From contig OY723303.1 of the NCBI GenBank assembly GCA_963210315.1, forward strand, positions 1,674,001 through 1,738,000: DNA of 64,000 bases, in the 5' to 3' direction. Both the position numbers and the translations under genes were made by a program. The notes below the pieces were generated by a model, which was given only the letters and a program-made list of their open reading frames with translations, had not been told where the DNA came from and made no database searches. The stretch is from Rhynchopus euleeides. Its lineage: Eukaryota > Euglenozoa > Diplonemea > Diplonemida > Diplonemidae. How positions within the stretch are numbered: position 1 is the stretch's first letter; each line of letters begins with the position of its first letter. Positions 54,341 to 64,000 of this stretch are shown here, piece by piece.

Positions 54341-56145
54341 TCAAAGTGCGGCCATCGCCTGTCGTAGTTGTGTTACACCTTGGGCAAGACAAGCCATCCT
54401 GCAGGCCTCATCTTCTTCGTCAGAACTGTCATCCCCCTCCTGCTGTGCGCGTTGGTCAAGCGTGCTCAAAGTCGCCTCGGATGACACGAATGGTGTGAAA
54501 GTCGCCCCCAGCGGGATTGGCATTTTGCACAAGCAGAGCGATAATTTGCGGTGTCCTTCGGGGAACCGGAACAGGAAGTAGGGCGCGCTGATGGGTTCAA
54601 CGAAGTCCTGTGTGTTGCAGTGCACAAACCCCTTCTGCAGCTGTGTCAACTGTGTGCAAAGAACATACACAGCCAATCTATGAGCGTGTCGGGTGTGCAG
54701 ACACGGACACAGGATGACTTCTCTATACCCGAGGATCCCGTCCTGCGACAGGTGCGCAACCTTCCAAGGCATGCCCGATGCGCGCCGCTTCTCTTCTGCC
54801 ATCGCAAGATCTCTCTCGTAAGTTGCGGAGCTGGCGATTGTAACGGCATCTTTCTTGCGATGTCCGTTCTCTGCTTCTTCAAATTCGTCGTTGTTCTGCA
54901 GAGGCACTGCATCTTCTGGAACCCACCAATGATGGAGACTGTGTACGTAGGCATTGCGCGTTGATCCCTTTTCGGCATGCTCCATCAACCAGTGAAATAT
55001 ATGCCCTGAGATCCGAGCACGCAAGAAGGGAATCCGGGCTGACTCATCCTTGCATCCCCAGAAGCGCCAGGGGATGTCTGCATACCGGAAATGCATGAGG
55101 TCTGCAAGGGAGACAAAGAGGTAGCGGAACAAGCCCTTGTAGGTGTGTCCTGTGACAGGCAAGCACGACCTTCCGGAACTGAGCACCTGTCCCATGCTGC
55201 GACACATTCAGTGCAAGGTTTGTACAGGTCTTGTCGAATATTTTTTTGTTGTCTCATCCAGCAGGGGTGGAGCTTGAAATATGGGGTTGCGGGCTGGATC
55301 GGGTCAGATCGGGTCAGCCAATTTTTTCTTATGGGTTCCCCCCCGGTTCGTCTCAGAGATCAGTGCTCGGGCCCAGCCTCCCGCGAGGTACCGGAACCGA
55401 TATGCAGCCCCGGACGCGCAAGGACTTGGTTACAAGACAAACACATGCCGTAGGGGGGGTCTGGGAGGCGGAGCTCCCAGCCGCCGGAGGCCACGGTAGT
55501 GAACATCTGTGACTTGCGGGCGTACGGATTCTGTGTGAGTTGGCTGCGTCCTCCTGAGGATACTGAGATTCCCTGATGTAAAGGGCTTGGGTACAAGACA
55601 GGCACATGCCACAGGGGGGTCTGGGGGGCGGAGCCCCCCAGCCACCGGAGGCCACGGTAGTAAACGTCTGTTGCACGGTACGGGTTGGGCAGCTTCATTT
55701 GTCCTCTATTGTGACTGTTTGAGGCCTGTGCTCATGTCGCTGGGGTCACTTTGCTCACGAAACGCCTCCTGGTCACCTTGAGGCCCCAAGGCGAGGAGCC
55801 AACTTTTCCGGTTTCCCGAAAATCTATATTTTTTTTCTTTTTACCCCTGACCTGATTTTTTGTGAGGGCCTGCAGAAAATCAGGTCAGCTGACCCGAAAA
55901 AACCCCCAAGCTCCACCCCTGTCATCCAGTACCCTGATCAGCCGCATGGCGAGCCCCTTGCAGTCATGGAGTGCTGGGGTGACGTAGCGGGCATTGGGAA
56001 GCACACCTGCCAAGAGGGAGGGGTAGCCAGCCTCTTTCATCTCAGAGAGAGTCAGGTGCGGGTATCGATGCACCTGTTGATACCAGCGTTCTTCTGGGAT
56101 GTCGCACAGTGAGCATCGGTGCCCTCGCCCCCCGCATCGCCTCAT
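54341..56145 (-). pseudogene. Zinc-finger/acidic protein gene interrupted by a hAT-type insertion
   Basis: The 5' part (ATG at 56145) encodes a C2H2-like finger with CX2CX11HX3H spacing (CSLCDIPEERWYQQVHRYPH) and runs into the insertion at 55921. Across the insertion, after removing one copy of the 8-bp duplication, the frame continues for 16 codons and then stops. A 39-bp GT..AG interval (GTACAA..ACAG) could splice it in phase to the 3' frame (55207-54341, 288 codons). That frame has WRFWGCKDES, HSLHHWWVPED and a C-terminal acidic stretch (EGDDSSDEEDE). The protein is unrecognised. With the insertion present, a normal product is unlikely unless the insert is spliced out. The proposed 39-bp intron is unusually short. 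Confidence 0.5.
55262..55921. mobile_element. hAT-type non-autonomous element with perfect 8-bp target duplication
   Basis: 660 bp. The TIR CAGGGGTGGAGCTTG / CAAGCTCCACCCCTG has the typical hAT CAGGGGTGG start. TCATCCAG is present immediately outside both ends (55254-55261 and 55922-55929). The interior has two ~165-bp tandem units (ACCGTGGCCTCCGG type) also found at 39363-39595. No transposase frame. Confidence 0.93.
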
Positions 56146-56165
56146 TGTTGCCCACTGCTGATCTA

Positions 56166-56264
56166 TACTCCCGCTAGCGGGAGTTGGACTCCCCCTAGTT
56201 GAGACTCCCGAAAAGGGTTAAACCCGGTAGTGGTACCCTACCCCCGCTGGAGTCCACCGTGCAA
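56166..56264. repeat. Internal copy of the CACGGTGG terminal repeat
   Basis: Sequence from CTATACTCCCGCTAGCGGG to GGAGTCCACCGTG repeats the outer right end of the 54026-57064 element in the same orientation, with a small insertion (AAACCCGGTAGTGGTA). It lies between the two genes of the element. It may mark an older, shorter element (54026-56264) or an internal duplication. Confidence 0.8.
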
Positions 56265-56410
56265 GGCCGGATCAGCCCACGGGTGGGTTTGAGGAAGAAA
56301 TCTGGGGGGGCAAAGTTTGCTGCGACTTCCGGTTTCACCCGGCCGAACTCCAGCATCTATCCAGACCCACGGTGCCAAGCCGTTCGCCCGTGTCGCGATC
56401 ATTCGCGGCT

Positions 56411-56791
56411 TCAGGCTGCCCCCGACGACACGTTTGTATCCTGCACCTTGCCATACTTCGCCTCCACCTTGTATATGACGGAGAGCGCCCTCCTTCCGCA
56501 TCGTTGCGACTTCCCTGACAGCGAACTTATCCATGTCAGGGAAGACATGGCGATGATTGCGTTGGCCACCTGGGTGCTGTGCTGGTGGAGCTCCTTGCTC
56601 AACACCGTTGCTAGGAGCCTTCTAATGGATCCCAGTGTCAGCACACTGCCCCCTTTTTTAACAGGGAAGGCCGTGCAAAAATCATGCACAATGTTCGTCG
56701 CCTCCGCAGCCTCGGGACTCTCTGCGCTCTTCTTCTTCTTAATCGACTTTGCCGCCGGCTTCGCTGCCGGCTTCGTTGTCGTCTTCCCCAT
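56411..56791 (-). CDS. Small Lys-rich protein, transposon cargo
   Basis: 126 codons from a clear ATG. A Lys/Ala/Pro-rich tail like a histone tail (TKPAAKPAAKSIKKKK, residues ~6-21) precedes ~85 residues of mostly helical sequence (LTLGSIRRLLATVLSKEL, VANAIIAMSSL). The look is histone- or HU-like, but I cannot assign it. Position mirrors the 322-codon gene of the 20296 element: first gene from the right TIR, same strand, basic N-terminus. It could be the first exon of a longer gene, since GT donors exist near its end. Confidence 0.45.
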   Translation of the reverse strand: MGKTTTKPAAKPAAKSIKKKKSAESPEAAEATNIVHDFCTAFPVKKGGSVLTLGSIRRLLATVLSKELHQHSTQVANAIIAMSSLTWISSLSGKSQRCGRRALSVIYKVEAKYGKVQDTNVSSGAA

Positions 56792-57216
56792 TTTTGTGAA
56801 TCAGGTCTGCGAGCTGGGATGGGTGGAAACGTCCGTTTCGTTTGGTGTGGCTGTACTTCAGTGACGAGTGCCACATTGCATAGGTATCATGGGAAAAATG
56901 AGTGAAAATAGGTGAAAAGACTCCCGCTAGGGGGAGTCAGACTCCCCCTAGCGGGAGTATAGACTCCCGCTAGCGGGAGTCTATACTCCCGCTAGCGGGA
57001 GTTGGACTCCCCCTAGTTGAGACTCCCGAAAAGGGTTACCCTACCCCCGCTGGAGTCCACCGTGTATGATATACCACTTTGGCCGAAAGTTAGGCCACCA
57101 CCCACGCTGCGTGCGTCTCATTCCATCACCCACACCTCACCAACACGCAGGCCCGACCCGACCCTCCTAGGTTACCCCCCCCCCCCCCCCCTCTCCACCC
57201 ACGCCTGCACCTTGCT

Positions 57217-57250
57217 TGATTATATACTCTGCCCCTTCACCGTAACCCAG
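57217..57250 (+). promoter_or_regulatory. Polypyrimidine-CAG tract upstream of desaturase gene (candidate splice acceptor)
   Basis: TACTCTGCCCCTTCACCGTA then ACCCAG, 160 bases before the chosen ATG. An ATG at 57271, in another frame, follows it first. Confidence 0.35.
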
Positions 57251-57409
57251 GAGCCAGGCGTGCACACCCAATGTCCCCACCGGTCGCCTCGCGAGAGCCC
57301 CTGAAGGGGGCAGGGGGTGTCGGGCGCAAAGGGGTGGGGCGGTGTTGCGGATGCTGTGCGCGGGTTTGCGGTCGTCCCCCTGACGACGCATGGGTCCGGC
57401 GCCCTCGCG

Positions 57410-58150
57410 ATGGCCCTGCTGGGGCGGAACTGGGGCATGCTGCGGGAGGCCTTGGGAGACATGCTCTTCCCGGTCGCAGCGACCGCCTTCGCCTTCGCGC
57501 AGGTGATCCCGCTGCTTGCCGCCTACACCGCTGTGGACCTGACCCACTGGGACCCCCTCTACCGCCACAAGATCCAGAAGCGCGACATCCCGATGGAAGC
57601 CCACCGGAAGGCATGGCGACGGAAGCTCACGATGGTGCTAGAGTCGCTCCCCCAGCTGCTGCTCTTCAGCAGCCTCTGGACCGCAGCTGGGGATGACCGG
57701 CTGTCCGACGCCGGGATCCCCGAGGACGCGCTGGGGGTGCTGGTGCTGCTGCTTCAGGTTGCCGTGTGTGCTCTCGTGTGGGAGGTGCCGTTCTATGTGT
57801 CCCACCGCACCCTGCACCGCCCGGAGCTCTACGGGTTGATTCACAAGATGCACCATGAGTTCAAGACGCCTACAATCATGGTAGGGACCTACGCCCATTG
57901 GATCGAGCACCAGATCCTCATCGGGCCTGTTCTGTTCGTTCCGTATGCACTGGGGCTGCACCTCTTCACCGCATGCATGTGGTATTTCATCGGGAGTATT
58001 GGCATTACGACCTTCCATTGCGGGTATGCACTGCCTTGGATGTGGTTGTCGCCGAGGATTGCGGCCCATGACAGGCACCATGAGCTGAACGATGGAAACT
58101 ACGGATTTTTTGGAGGTATCGACTGGGTGATGGGGACGGCGAGGGCATGA
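57410..58150 (+). CDS. Sterol desaturase / fatty acid hydroxylase family enzyme
   Basis: 246 residues, an integral membrane di-iron enzyme of the C4-sterol methyl oxidase/fatty acid hydroxylase superfamily, probably in the ER. Three histidine boxes are present in order: H132-RTL-H136 (HX3H), H145-KM-HH149 (HX2HH) and H220-DR-HH224 (HX2HH). The family's NGNYG..F..IDW-like ending is also present (NDGNYGFFGGIDWVMGT). Hydrophobic segments lie at ~20-40, 78-92, 107-130 and 168-205. The substrate (4-methylsterol, fatty acid or other) cannot be told from sequence alone. The open frame extends upstream to 57303 but its first codon is a GTG, so the first ATG, 57410, is used. A 5' exon is possible because an upstream ATG (57271) is in another frame. 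Confidence 0.82.
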   Translation: MALLGRNWGMLREALGDMLFPVAATAFAFAQVIPLLAAYTAVDLTHWDPLYRHKIQKRDIPMEAHRKAWRRKLTMVLESLPQLLLFSSLWTAAGDDRLSDAGIPEDALGVLVLLLQVAVCALVWEVPFYVSHRTLHRPELYGLIHKMHHEFKTPTIMVGTYAHWIEHQILIGPVLFVPYALGLHLFTACMWYFIGSIGITTFHCGYALPWMWLSPRIAAHDRHHELNDGNYGFFGGIDWVMGTARA

Positions 58151-58343
58151 TGGGGTGGTGAGGTGTGGCTTCCCATCCCAGTTATTTTATAGGGTGTTCT
58201 CGCGGTCGACGAATACCCGCTGGTTCTTCTCCCCCCCCCCCCCCCCTTTCTGATTTGCAGACGCATAGTTTTCGCAAGCAGGGCTCGTCTCCCTTGGGGC
58301 ACTGCGGCAGGTGTCGAAGTAAAATAGGTCGTTCGCCATCGGG

Positions 58344-58435
58344 AGCCCTCGCTACCAGTCACAGCTCGTCAGCCAGTGAGGGGAAGTGGGCTGCTGCTCA
58401 CTTCTTCTCACTCAGTCACACCTGGTAGCGAGGGC
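58344..58435. repeat. Short foldback (GCCCTCGCTACC family) with 10-bp flanking duplication
   Basis: GCCCTCGCTACCAG and inverted CTGGTAGCGAGGGC bound ~92 bp that could fold almost end to end. CGCCATCGGG occurs immediately outside both ends (58334-58343, 58436-58445), as after insertion. Confidence 0.75.
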
Positions 58436-61400
58436 CGCCATCGGGTACTGTTCTTTCTGGCACCTGCTGTTCACCGTGTGTTGAGGTGCTCCGTAACGAA
58501 GGTGTGCAATAGTGTGCCCCCACATAAAAACGGCGTGATCTGGATTATGACAAATTACTGGTGTGTAGCCTCGATGTGAATGTACGTGTGGTGTTGAGGC
58601 AAGCGTTTCCATCACCGTGCCACGGCATAGACGGGTTGCGGCAGCGGTTGGTGAGTATCTTCAAATTCAGGGAAGCAACAGAGTTCCGAGTGATTCAGTG
58701 GCGCAAGGGGCCTCGCAGAGAGTAGGTGCAGATCATTCTGCACTTGCGGGGCAGGTGATCCCAGCATGCCGTGTGTTGCTGTGAGGCAGGGGGTCTCTGC
58801 AACCAGGCCATTTCTGCCCCAGCAAGCTGGCACCTGCCCCGATACCGCATGGTGTGGTTCTTTTTTGTTTCAATTTCAACACAATTTCTTTCCAAATAAC
58901 AAACGTTGCTGCTAGACAACCCCCGTATGGTTCGTCATTCTTCCGAGATGATTGCCGCTGGAGTCACTTCTTCTTGCTTTCCTGATATCCAAGCGGGGTG
59001 TCGCGGTCACCACCCTCTCGTGTGTGTGAGTAGTGTCACTTGTATGACCAGTGGGTACAGCATTAGAGCACGCTCGGGTGCGACCTGCTGACCTGCACGA
59101 GACAAAAGGCTTGTGGGCTGTGTCGTTTCTCGTTTATTGTCCGGACAGGACACTCTCCTGATATGAAGGGGGGTGTCGGCAACCCGTTACACGCCAGATT
59201 GCCCCGATCACTCAAAGTTCAGACGGGCAGGCAAAGCCTTCTTGTAGCCCGGCGCCATAATTGTTCTTGGAGCGTCGATGCATTTGTGTGGAGGAGTGGC
59301 CAGAGTGCAGGGCTGGAAATCACCCCCACCCACCACCCACCACCACCTGCGCCTGTTGCTGTGAGGCACCAAGACGTCTCCCACTTCGCCCAGACATGCC
59401 GCCTCCCAGCTCCACCGAACTACCACCCTGCTCTTGCGCCCTTTGATCCGCCACGTGCCACCCCCACCCCCACCCCCAGGAAATACAGCACTGCCCCCCG
59501 CTCAGGAACACGGAACCCGACACACATTGTGGGCAGTTGGTGGAATGGGTGTGGTCATCTCGCCGCTGCTGAGGCGACTTGACCGGAGGGGTCTGGAACG
59601 GCTGAAAATCTGGCTTATATCTCTACAGGAGGCAGGCATTGAGGTGCTGGAGGACACGGCATGCCCGGACGACCTCCAAGAAGGCCAGAAGAGCTCTGCA
59701 GGCGTTGCGGACGCCCTGACAGGCATGTTCGAACTCGGGATCGTGTCGGTCAGCTCGACCTCAAAGCTGCTTTCCGAACTCCCGGACACAGTGATGTCTC
59801 CCAAGGCCTCGAGCTGCAGAGAGCCTGCACGCCCGACACCATCACCCCCTGTGATGTACGCTGACCACCTCCCTCTGACATCGCTGCTGATATCAACAAC
59901 ACCAACATCTTCCCTACGCTTCCTCCCGATGGTTCTGGACTGCGGCTACTGCAAGCTCTCCCAGGCTTACTACAGTGAAGAGAACGTCCGGTCCCTCTTA
60001 GCATGACCTGTATACAAAATAAAAAAAGGACAACTGTTGCGAGAAGGCTAAAAGGGGCAAGTCCTCCCCCCCCCCCCCCCCCCAGCACCTTCACTCTCAA
60101 CCACCCCGCCCCACACCCCCAAGGAAATCCCATATATTTTGGCGAGCATGCACGGCCAGGACGCTTGGGATACCGTCATCCACACGGGAGATGGCATCCT
60201 CCATGGGAGAACGTATAGGAGAACGTCCGTTCTCCCAGGGGGGATCGTGTTCCCTTCCAGGAGGGGATATCCCAAGCGTCCTGGCCACGGTGCGGGGGGG
60301 GGGGGGGGGGGGCTACTGAAGTGTGGTGCGGCTGTTTCCGCAGAACCAATCGCCACAAACTCTCTCCCAATATTTCTCTTCTGGGGGTGGATCTTCACTA
60401 CGCGGCGCTGGCAAGCGCGCATTTGTTATTTTGTTTGTTGCAATCTTTTTGTTCTCTAACACAACATTTTTTTTCCAGCTGCCAAGATGGCGAAATTCTC
60501 CTCTCTCTCTCTCTTTCTCTCCCTCCTTCTACCCCCCCCCCCCCCCCCCCAAAGGTCACAACAGTCACAACAACACAGGCCGGAAAAAACACTGGATTTC
60601 AGACACAACCTGCATAGCGAGTGAAGGGTAATCATTCTTGTGCTCCCTTCTACTTCTATTTCACTACCCCCGCCCCCTCTGTGCTCCCCACCGGCAGGCA
60701 CTCGTTTGTGCTCGTCAGGCAACGGTTGTGGTGGGTTAGAAGGTTCCCAGCCTGGTTGCCTCCTGCCGTCAGGCAACACTCATCATACACCGACACTGCC
60801 CGCGCGTGGTGGATATTGATAGGAGGAACGCCCTGCCAGGAATCTGGGTAAAGCCCTTCCCCCCCCCCCCCCCTGACCCTGCAGGTTCCATACGAAGCAA
60901 TGTTGTGATAACATTCTCCGACTAACGCGCACATTCTCACTCGGTCCCATTTTTTTTGGTTTTGACATGATTTTCACCGCGCCCTCCCCCACCTGCTCTA
61001 CAAGCCTTTCGAATATTGTTCTAGTTCCGAGTGACGTTGTGTGAAGTTGTTGACGTCGCGAAGAAAACCAGGATACCTGCATCAATAAGATTCCACCTTT
61101 CATTCAAGCCACTTCACGGGGGGCATCCACGGCTATCGGAAACACACAAGCGTGAGTTTCAACGAAAAGTCGGTCGGGTTACCCACACGACTTTTGCGCG
61201 TGAACGTGTCATTCATCCATCTGCCAACCGTGCGCTACACACCACACCCTTCGTCAGGCAAAAGGGTTTGGAGGTGAGGTACCCCAAGCCAGGTCCATCT
61301 GAGTTGCGAAGTTCACATGATGAAGGTGCCAGCCTCCCAAGATTGTACAGGTTATTCATTTTTTTTTGTTGCTACTCCTCGCGACTGCCTGGGCCTTTTG

Positions 61401-61772
61401 GTGTGCGCTCAAAACAAAAAAAGCAGCCCGGGTCTGTTCTCCCACAGTTTGCTGGACAGGCGGGTGGGGTGTCCAGGGGTACCGATTTTCGCCCAGAAAA
61501 GGGCACCAGAAGGTTGCTCTGCCCTTCACTAAAAGGAGGTGTCAGGGCTGGCACCCCACTCCCTGTCACGGCCCCACTCCCGCGCCCCAACTGACTACAC
61601 CCACCCCCGCCGCCTCCCCTCTTCTCACCAGTTGCCGAGCTACCAAAAAGAAACAGAGCGGTGCGCGCATGGCTTGCTTCCGCAAAGTTGGCGCCTGCCC
61701 TCTTCCTCCTTTCCCCCGTTCACCAACACACGAGGGCATTCGCTCTGTCAAAACTGTGTCAGCCTGTCGGGG

Positions 61773-61858
61773 GCCCTCGCTACCAGGTGTTACTAGAAGA
61801 AGTGAGCAACGGCCCACTTCCCCTTACTGACTGACGAGCTGTGACTGGTAGCGAGGGC
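61773..61858. repeat. Short foldback (GCCCTCGCTACC family), copy 3
   Basis: Same TIR as 58344-58435. Its right flank (CTCCCGATGGCGAACGACCT onward, ~65 bp) is the inverse of the left flank of the 58344 copy, so the two share a longer unit. It is nested in a GGGGCCTTCGCTC-type foldback (61736-62007). Confidence 0.65.
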
Positions 61859-62912
61859 TCCCGATGGCGAACGACCTATTTTACTTCGACACCTGCCGCG
61901 AGTGCCCCAAGAGAGACGAGCCCTGATGATGTGATCAGCCTGTCACCTCTTCTGTGATGCGGCTTGTGAGTCGAATCAATCTTCTGCACTTCTGAGCGAA
62001 GACCCCCCTCCCAACACGTTTTTTATGCGGTTTGGTTCGATTTGATTTCCCACACCCACCCCCTCCTGCACGGGCGGGACTCCCTTCCCAGCTGACCCCC
62101 CGACGCCTATTCTGTTTGGGGTCAGTTGAAGTGAGGTGAGGTTTTCCCTGTTGGCCTGCCGGAGAGGTTTTCTATTTTTTTTCCTACGGCTTCCGCCTGT
62201 GGCATCTGCAGCGCGTGGGGTGGGGGGGGAGAGTGGGGGGAGGGTGGGTGAGCCTCGCTCGGCCCTTCCGTCGAGCTGGGCTGACGTGAGACAGTCTCAC
62301 ACCAGCCTTCGTCTCTTGCTCGGATGCCTCGATCTGCAGCATTCACTTTGTGGGGGTCACATCCACCAACACATGACCCCCTACCTGACGGGAGCTTCGA
62401 GAGTAAGCATGCCCAGGCTGGGAGAAAAAACGCCTTCTGAGGGAAGGGGGTGGGGGAGGTGCAGGTCGTGCAAAGCAGGAATGTGCCGTCACTTCACAGC
62501 TACAACCGCTCTGATGGGCTTTCTTTTGTTTGTTGCGTTGACGCTTCTCCGCACTAAACCCGTAACTGATAGTCGCACTGCCGAAGCCCTGATGAAGGGT
62601 GGGTTCGGTGAATAGAGCACGTTTGGTTGCAGCTGTGGTGGGTCGCTTTCCGCTCACACGAGTGTGCTTTAAAAAAAGCAAGAGAATTTTTCAACGTGAC
62701 AGCCTTCGTGATCGCGTGGTTTGATTGACCGGTCACGTCGTGACCCCCCCGCATGGCTGGGGGGCGTGGGCACGAAGGGGAGGCAAAACCCCACCTTCCC
62801 AGCTCTCCAAACCCCCAGAATCCGCACACCATCTCTTGGAAGAGGGATGGTCACTCGACTGGAAAGCATGGCAACGTCATCGACAACACCGAAGGGGGTA
62901 AAAAAATACGTG

Positions 62913-63120
62913 CACGGTGGACTCCAGCGGGTGTAGGGTAACCCTTTTCGGGAGTCTCAACTAGCGGGAGTCTCGGACTCCCGCTAGCGGGAGTCTTTAG
63001 CCTAAATTAGCTGGAAAATAGACTCCCGCTAGCGGGGGTCTCCAGTACATACTGCAGAAAAAGACACCCTCTCAGACTCCCGCTCCCAGACTCCCGCTAG
63101 GGTGGCTGGAGTCCACCGTG
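62913..63120. mobile_element. Short MITE of the CACGGTGGACTCC family
   Basis: 208 bp. CACGGTGGACTCCAGC and inverted GCTGGAGTCCACCGTG ends identical to those of the 54026-57064 element, with CCCGCTAGCGGGAG palindromes inside and no coding sequence. TG lies on both sides. It is probably an internally deleted derivative mobilised by the same machinery. Confidence 0.88.
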
Positions 63121-63300
63121 TGGGTAGGGGGGGGGGGGGGGCCAAGAACCCATTCAGAATTCCGGGATTTTGGCTATTTTTCAAGGAATACGGAGCAAGC
63201 CTGGTGGAGGGGGGGCCAAGAGCCCATTATTCTTTTGCCCACTGGGCACATAGTTTTCCTTCGCGCGAAGGCCTTTTTTTTCGTGCGTCGGACGCGCGCG

Positions 63301-63510
63301 ACGCGCGAAAAAAAAAGTGCTCCTTTTTTTCGCGCGAATAAAAAAAACGCTCCTTTTTTTCGCGCGAAAAAAAAACGCACCCCTATTTTTCGCGCGAATA
63401 AAAAAAGTGCCCCTTTTTTTCGCGCGAAAAAAAAACGCGCCCCTATTATTCGCGCGAATAAAAAAAACGCCCCTTTTTTTCGCGCGAAGAAAAAAAGCGC
63501 ACCTATGGGG
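63301..63510. repeat. 30-bp tandem repeat, ~7 units
   Basis: CGCGCGAA recurs at 63302, 63331, 63361, 63391, 63421, 63451 and 63481, separated by A-runs then CGCNCCT-runs. The period is divisible by three, so a frame stays open throughout (APFFRAKKK-type repeats), but this is a by-product and not evidence of a gene. Confidence 0.9.
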
Positions 63511-64000
63511 CTGTCGGGCCAGTCGAAATTTTCTGGGGTCAAAAAAAATCGCAAAAAATCACAAACGGACCGCAAAAAATCGCAAAAAATCACAAAAGGC
63601 GGTCGCGATTTTTTGCGATTTTTTGTGCTTTTTTGTATACGTTTTGTGTATGGGAGCAACCTAACAGGGGAGGTGAAGAGGGCACGGGTCTTAGCCTGAT
63701 GACACACTGCAACCTCAAGGTGACTGGCGACACCTCTCCCACAGTCTGCGGCGACTCTGCCGTGGCGACAAGGCTTCCTGTCATGGGAGATCGCTGCGTG
63801 GATCAACGTGGCACCACCCGTGTGCTCGGCAGGTTGTTTCGGCACCTGTTTTCTCCGTGTCATGCTTTTCGTGAGCGTGTCAGGGATGTTGGCACACGCT
63901 GGGGAGGGTTCACATGATGACATAACATATATCAGAAGCACACACCCACGTGGCGCTGTCCTTGGCAGGACTTTGAAAGTGCCGCCTTGATATCCTTGTT
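63511..64000. mobile_element. Foldback element A, copy 3, partial, runs off the window
   Basis: GGGGCTGTCGGGCCAGTCGA at 63507 resembles the inverted CTGACAGCCCC end. CAAAAAATCGC repeats follow, then from 63651 a nearly identical copy of the foldback A right arm (18924-19200, 19546 onward) without the MITE. The window ends before its terminus. Confidence 0.8.

Larger units (their letters stand above)
54026..57064 (-). mobile_element. 3.0-kb TIR element (CACGGTGGACTCC ends), TA-flanked, two genes
   Basis: The ends CACGGTGGACTCCAGC and inverted GCTGGAGTCCACCGTG are flanked by TA (54024-54025, 57065-57066). TIRs of ~150-180 bp consist of repeated GACTCCCGCTAGCGGGAGTC palindromes and end inward at CACCTATTTTCA. 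Genes on the minus strand (56791-56411 and 56145-54341) lie inside. A hAT-type element has inserted in the second gene. An extra internal TIR copy lies at 56166-56264. No transposase was recognised. Confidence 0.88.
58151..62912. other. Long intergenic region, repeats and low complexity, no firm gene
   Basis: Contains short foldbacks (58344-58435, 61773-61858), C/G runs (58231-58247, 60065-60082, 60296-60312, 60533-60550, 60860-60873) and a ~130-bp inverted pair around 60150-60295 (GTCCTGGCCA..). A tract at 60648-60665 resembles the 5' flank of the WSC gene. Diverged repeats at 61022-61480 are shared with 2336, 10292, 10836 and 32393. A plus-strand frame at 59545-60006 is protein-like but unsupported. 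Confidence 0.4.

Noticed and set aside
54026-57064. Regular GACTCCCGCTAGC units considered as a CRISPR array
   Set aside because: Units are palindromic and clustered in TIRs without unique equal-length spacers, in a eukaryotic context.
57317-57409. Upstream extension of the desaturase frame
   Set aside because: It opens with GTG right after a stop codon; the first ATG is at 57410.
59545-60006. 153-codon plus-strand frame with RRLDRRGLERLKIW
   Set aside because: Protein-like start but the opposite strand is also open, no homology recognised, composition drifts at the end. Left uncalled.
63118-63699. 193-codon frame over the 30-bp tandem repeat
   Set aside because: Produced by a repeat period divisible by three; no flanking coding signal.

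Overview
This is nuclear DNA of a single-celled eukaryote, not of a prokaryote. It shows long G/C homopolymer runs, CA, CT and CAC microsatellites, many nested terminal-inverted-repeat (TIR) transposons, GT..AG introns and purely eukaryotic genes (WASH, a Pcf11-like factor, a PH-domain protein, a membrane adenylyl cyclase). The seven host genes are GC-rich and nearly intronless, and all lie on the + strand across 58 kb. Polypyrimidine-AG tracts lie near several starts. One gene family has a Thr/Pro stalk followed by many membrane segments, and the cyclase resembles trypanosomatid receptor cyclases. These traits suggest a free-living euglenozoan (diplonemid or bodonid type). This is inference: a chromerid or dinoflagellate is not excluded, and no spliced-leader gene was found.

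Host genes in order: the 3' part of a Thr/Pro-rich multi-pass membrane protein (3-2195); an adenylyl cyclase with a second, degenerate cyclase domain (12758-14923); a WSC-domain relative of the first gene (25445-28291); a PH-domain protein with a split PH fold (33119-35371); a short Pcf11-like 3'-end processing factor (44317-45552); WASH complex subunit 1 with one intron (48430-50393); and a sterol desaturase/fatty acid hydroxylase family enzyme (57410-58150). They belong to unrelated pathways (surface sensing, cAMP signalling, endosomal actin, mRNA 3'-end formation, lipid metabolism), so the shared strand suggests a shared transcription unit rather than a functional operon.

Most of the rest is transposable elements. 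The best is a 3.8-kb element (6064-9850) with pogo-like TIRs. It encodes a DD35D transposase that appears to be spliced to a C-terminal Ulp1-type cysteine protease domain. Two other ~3-kb elements (20296-23310 and 54026-57064) have long TIRs, two genes each on the minus strand, zinc fingers, and no recognisable transposase. Several MITE families flanked by TA occur, including four copies of a 330-345 bp family whose insertion can be proved from an empty site within the window. Large foldback elements (18155-19665, 19826-23383, 37198-38344), a hAT-type insertion with a perfect 8-bp target duplication (55262-55921), a short LTR-like direct-repeat pair (40312-41467) and nests of elements inside one another fill the intergenic space. 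A 200-base run of N (4201-4400) is an assembly gap.
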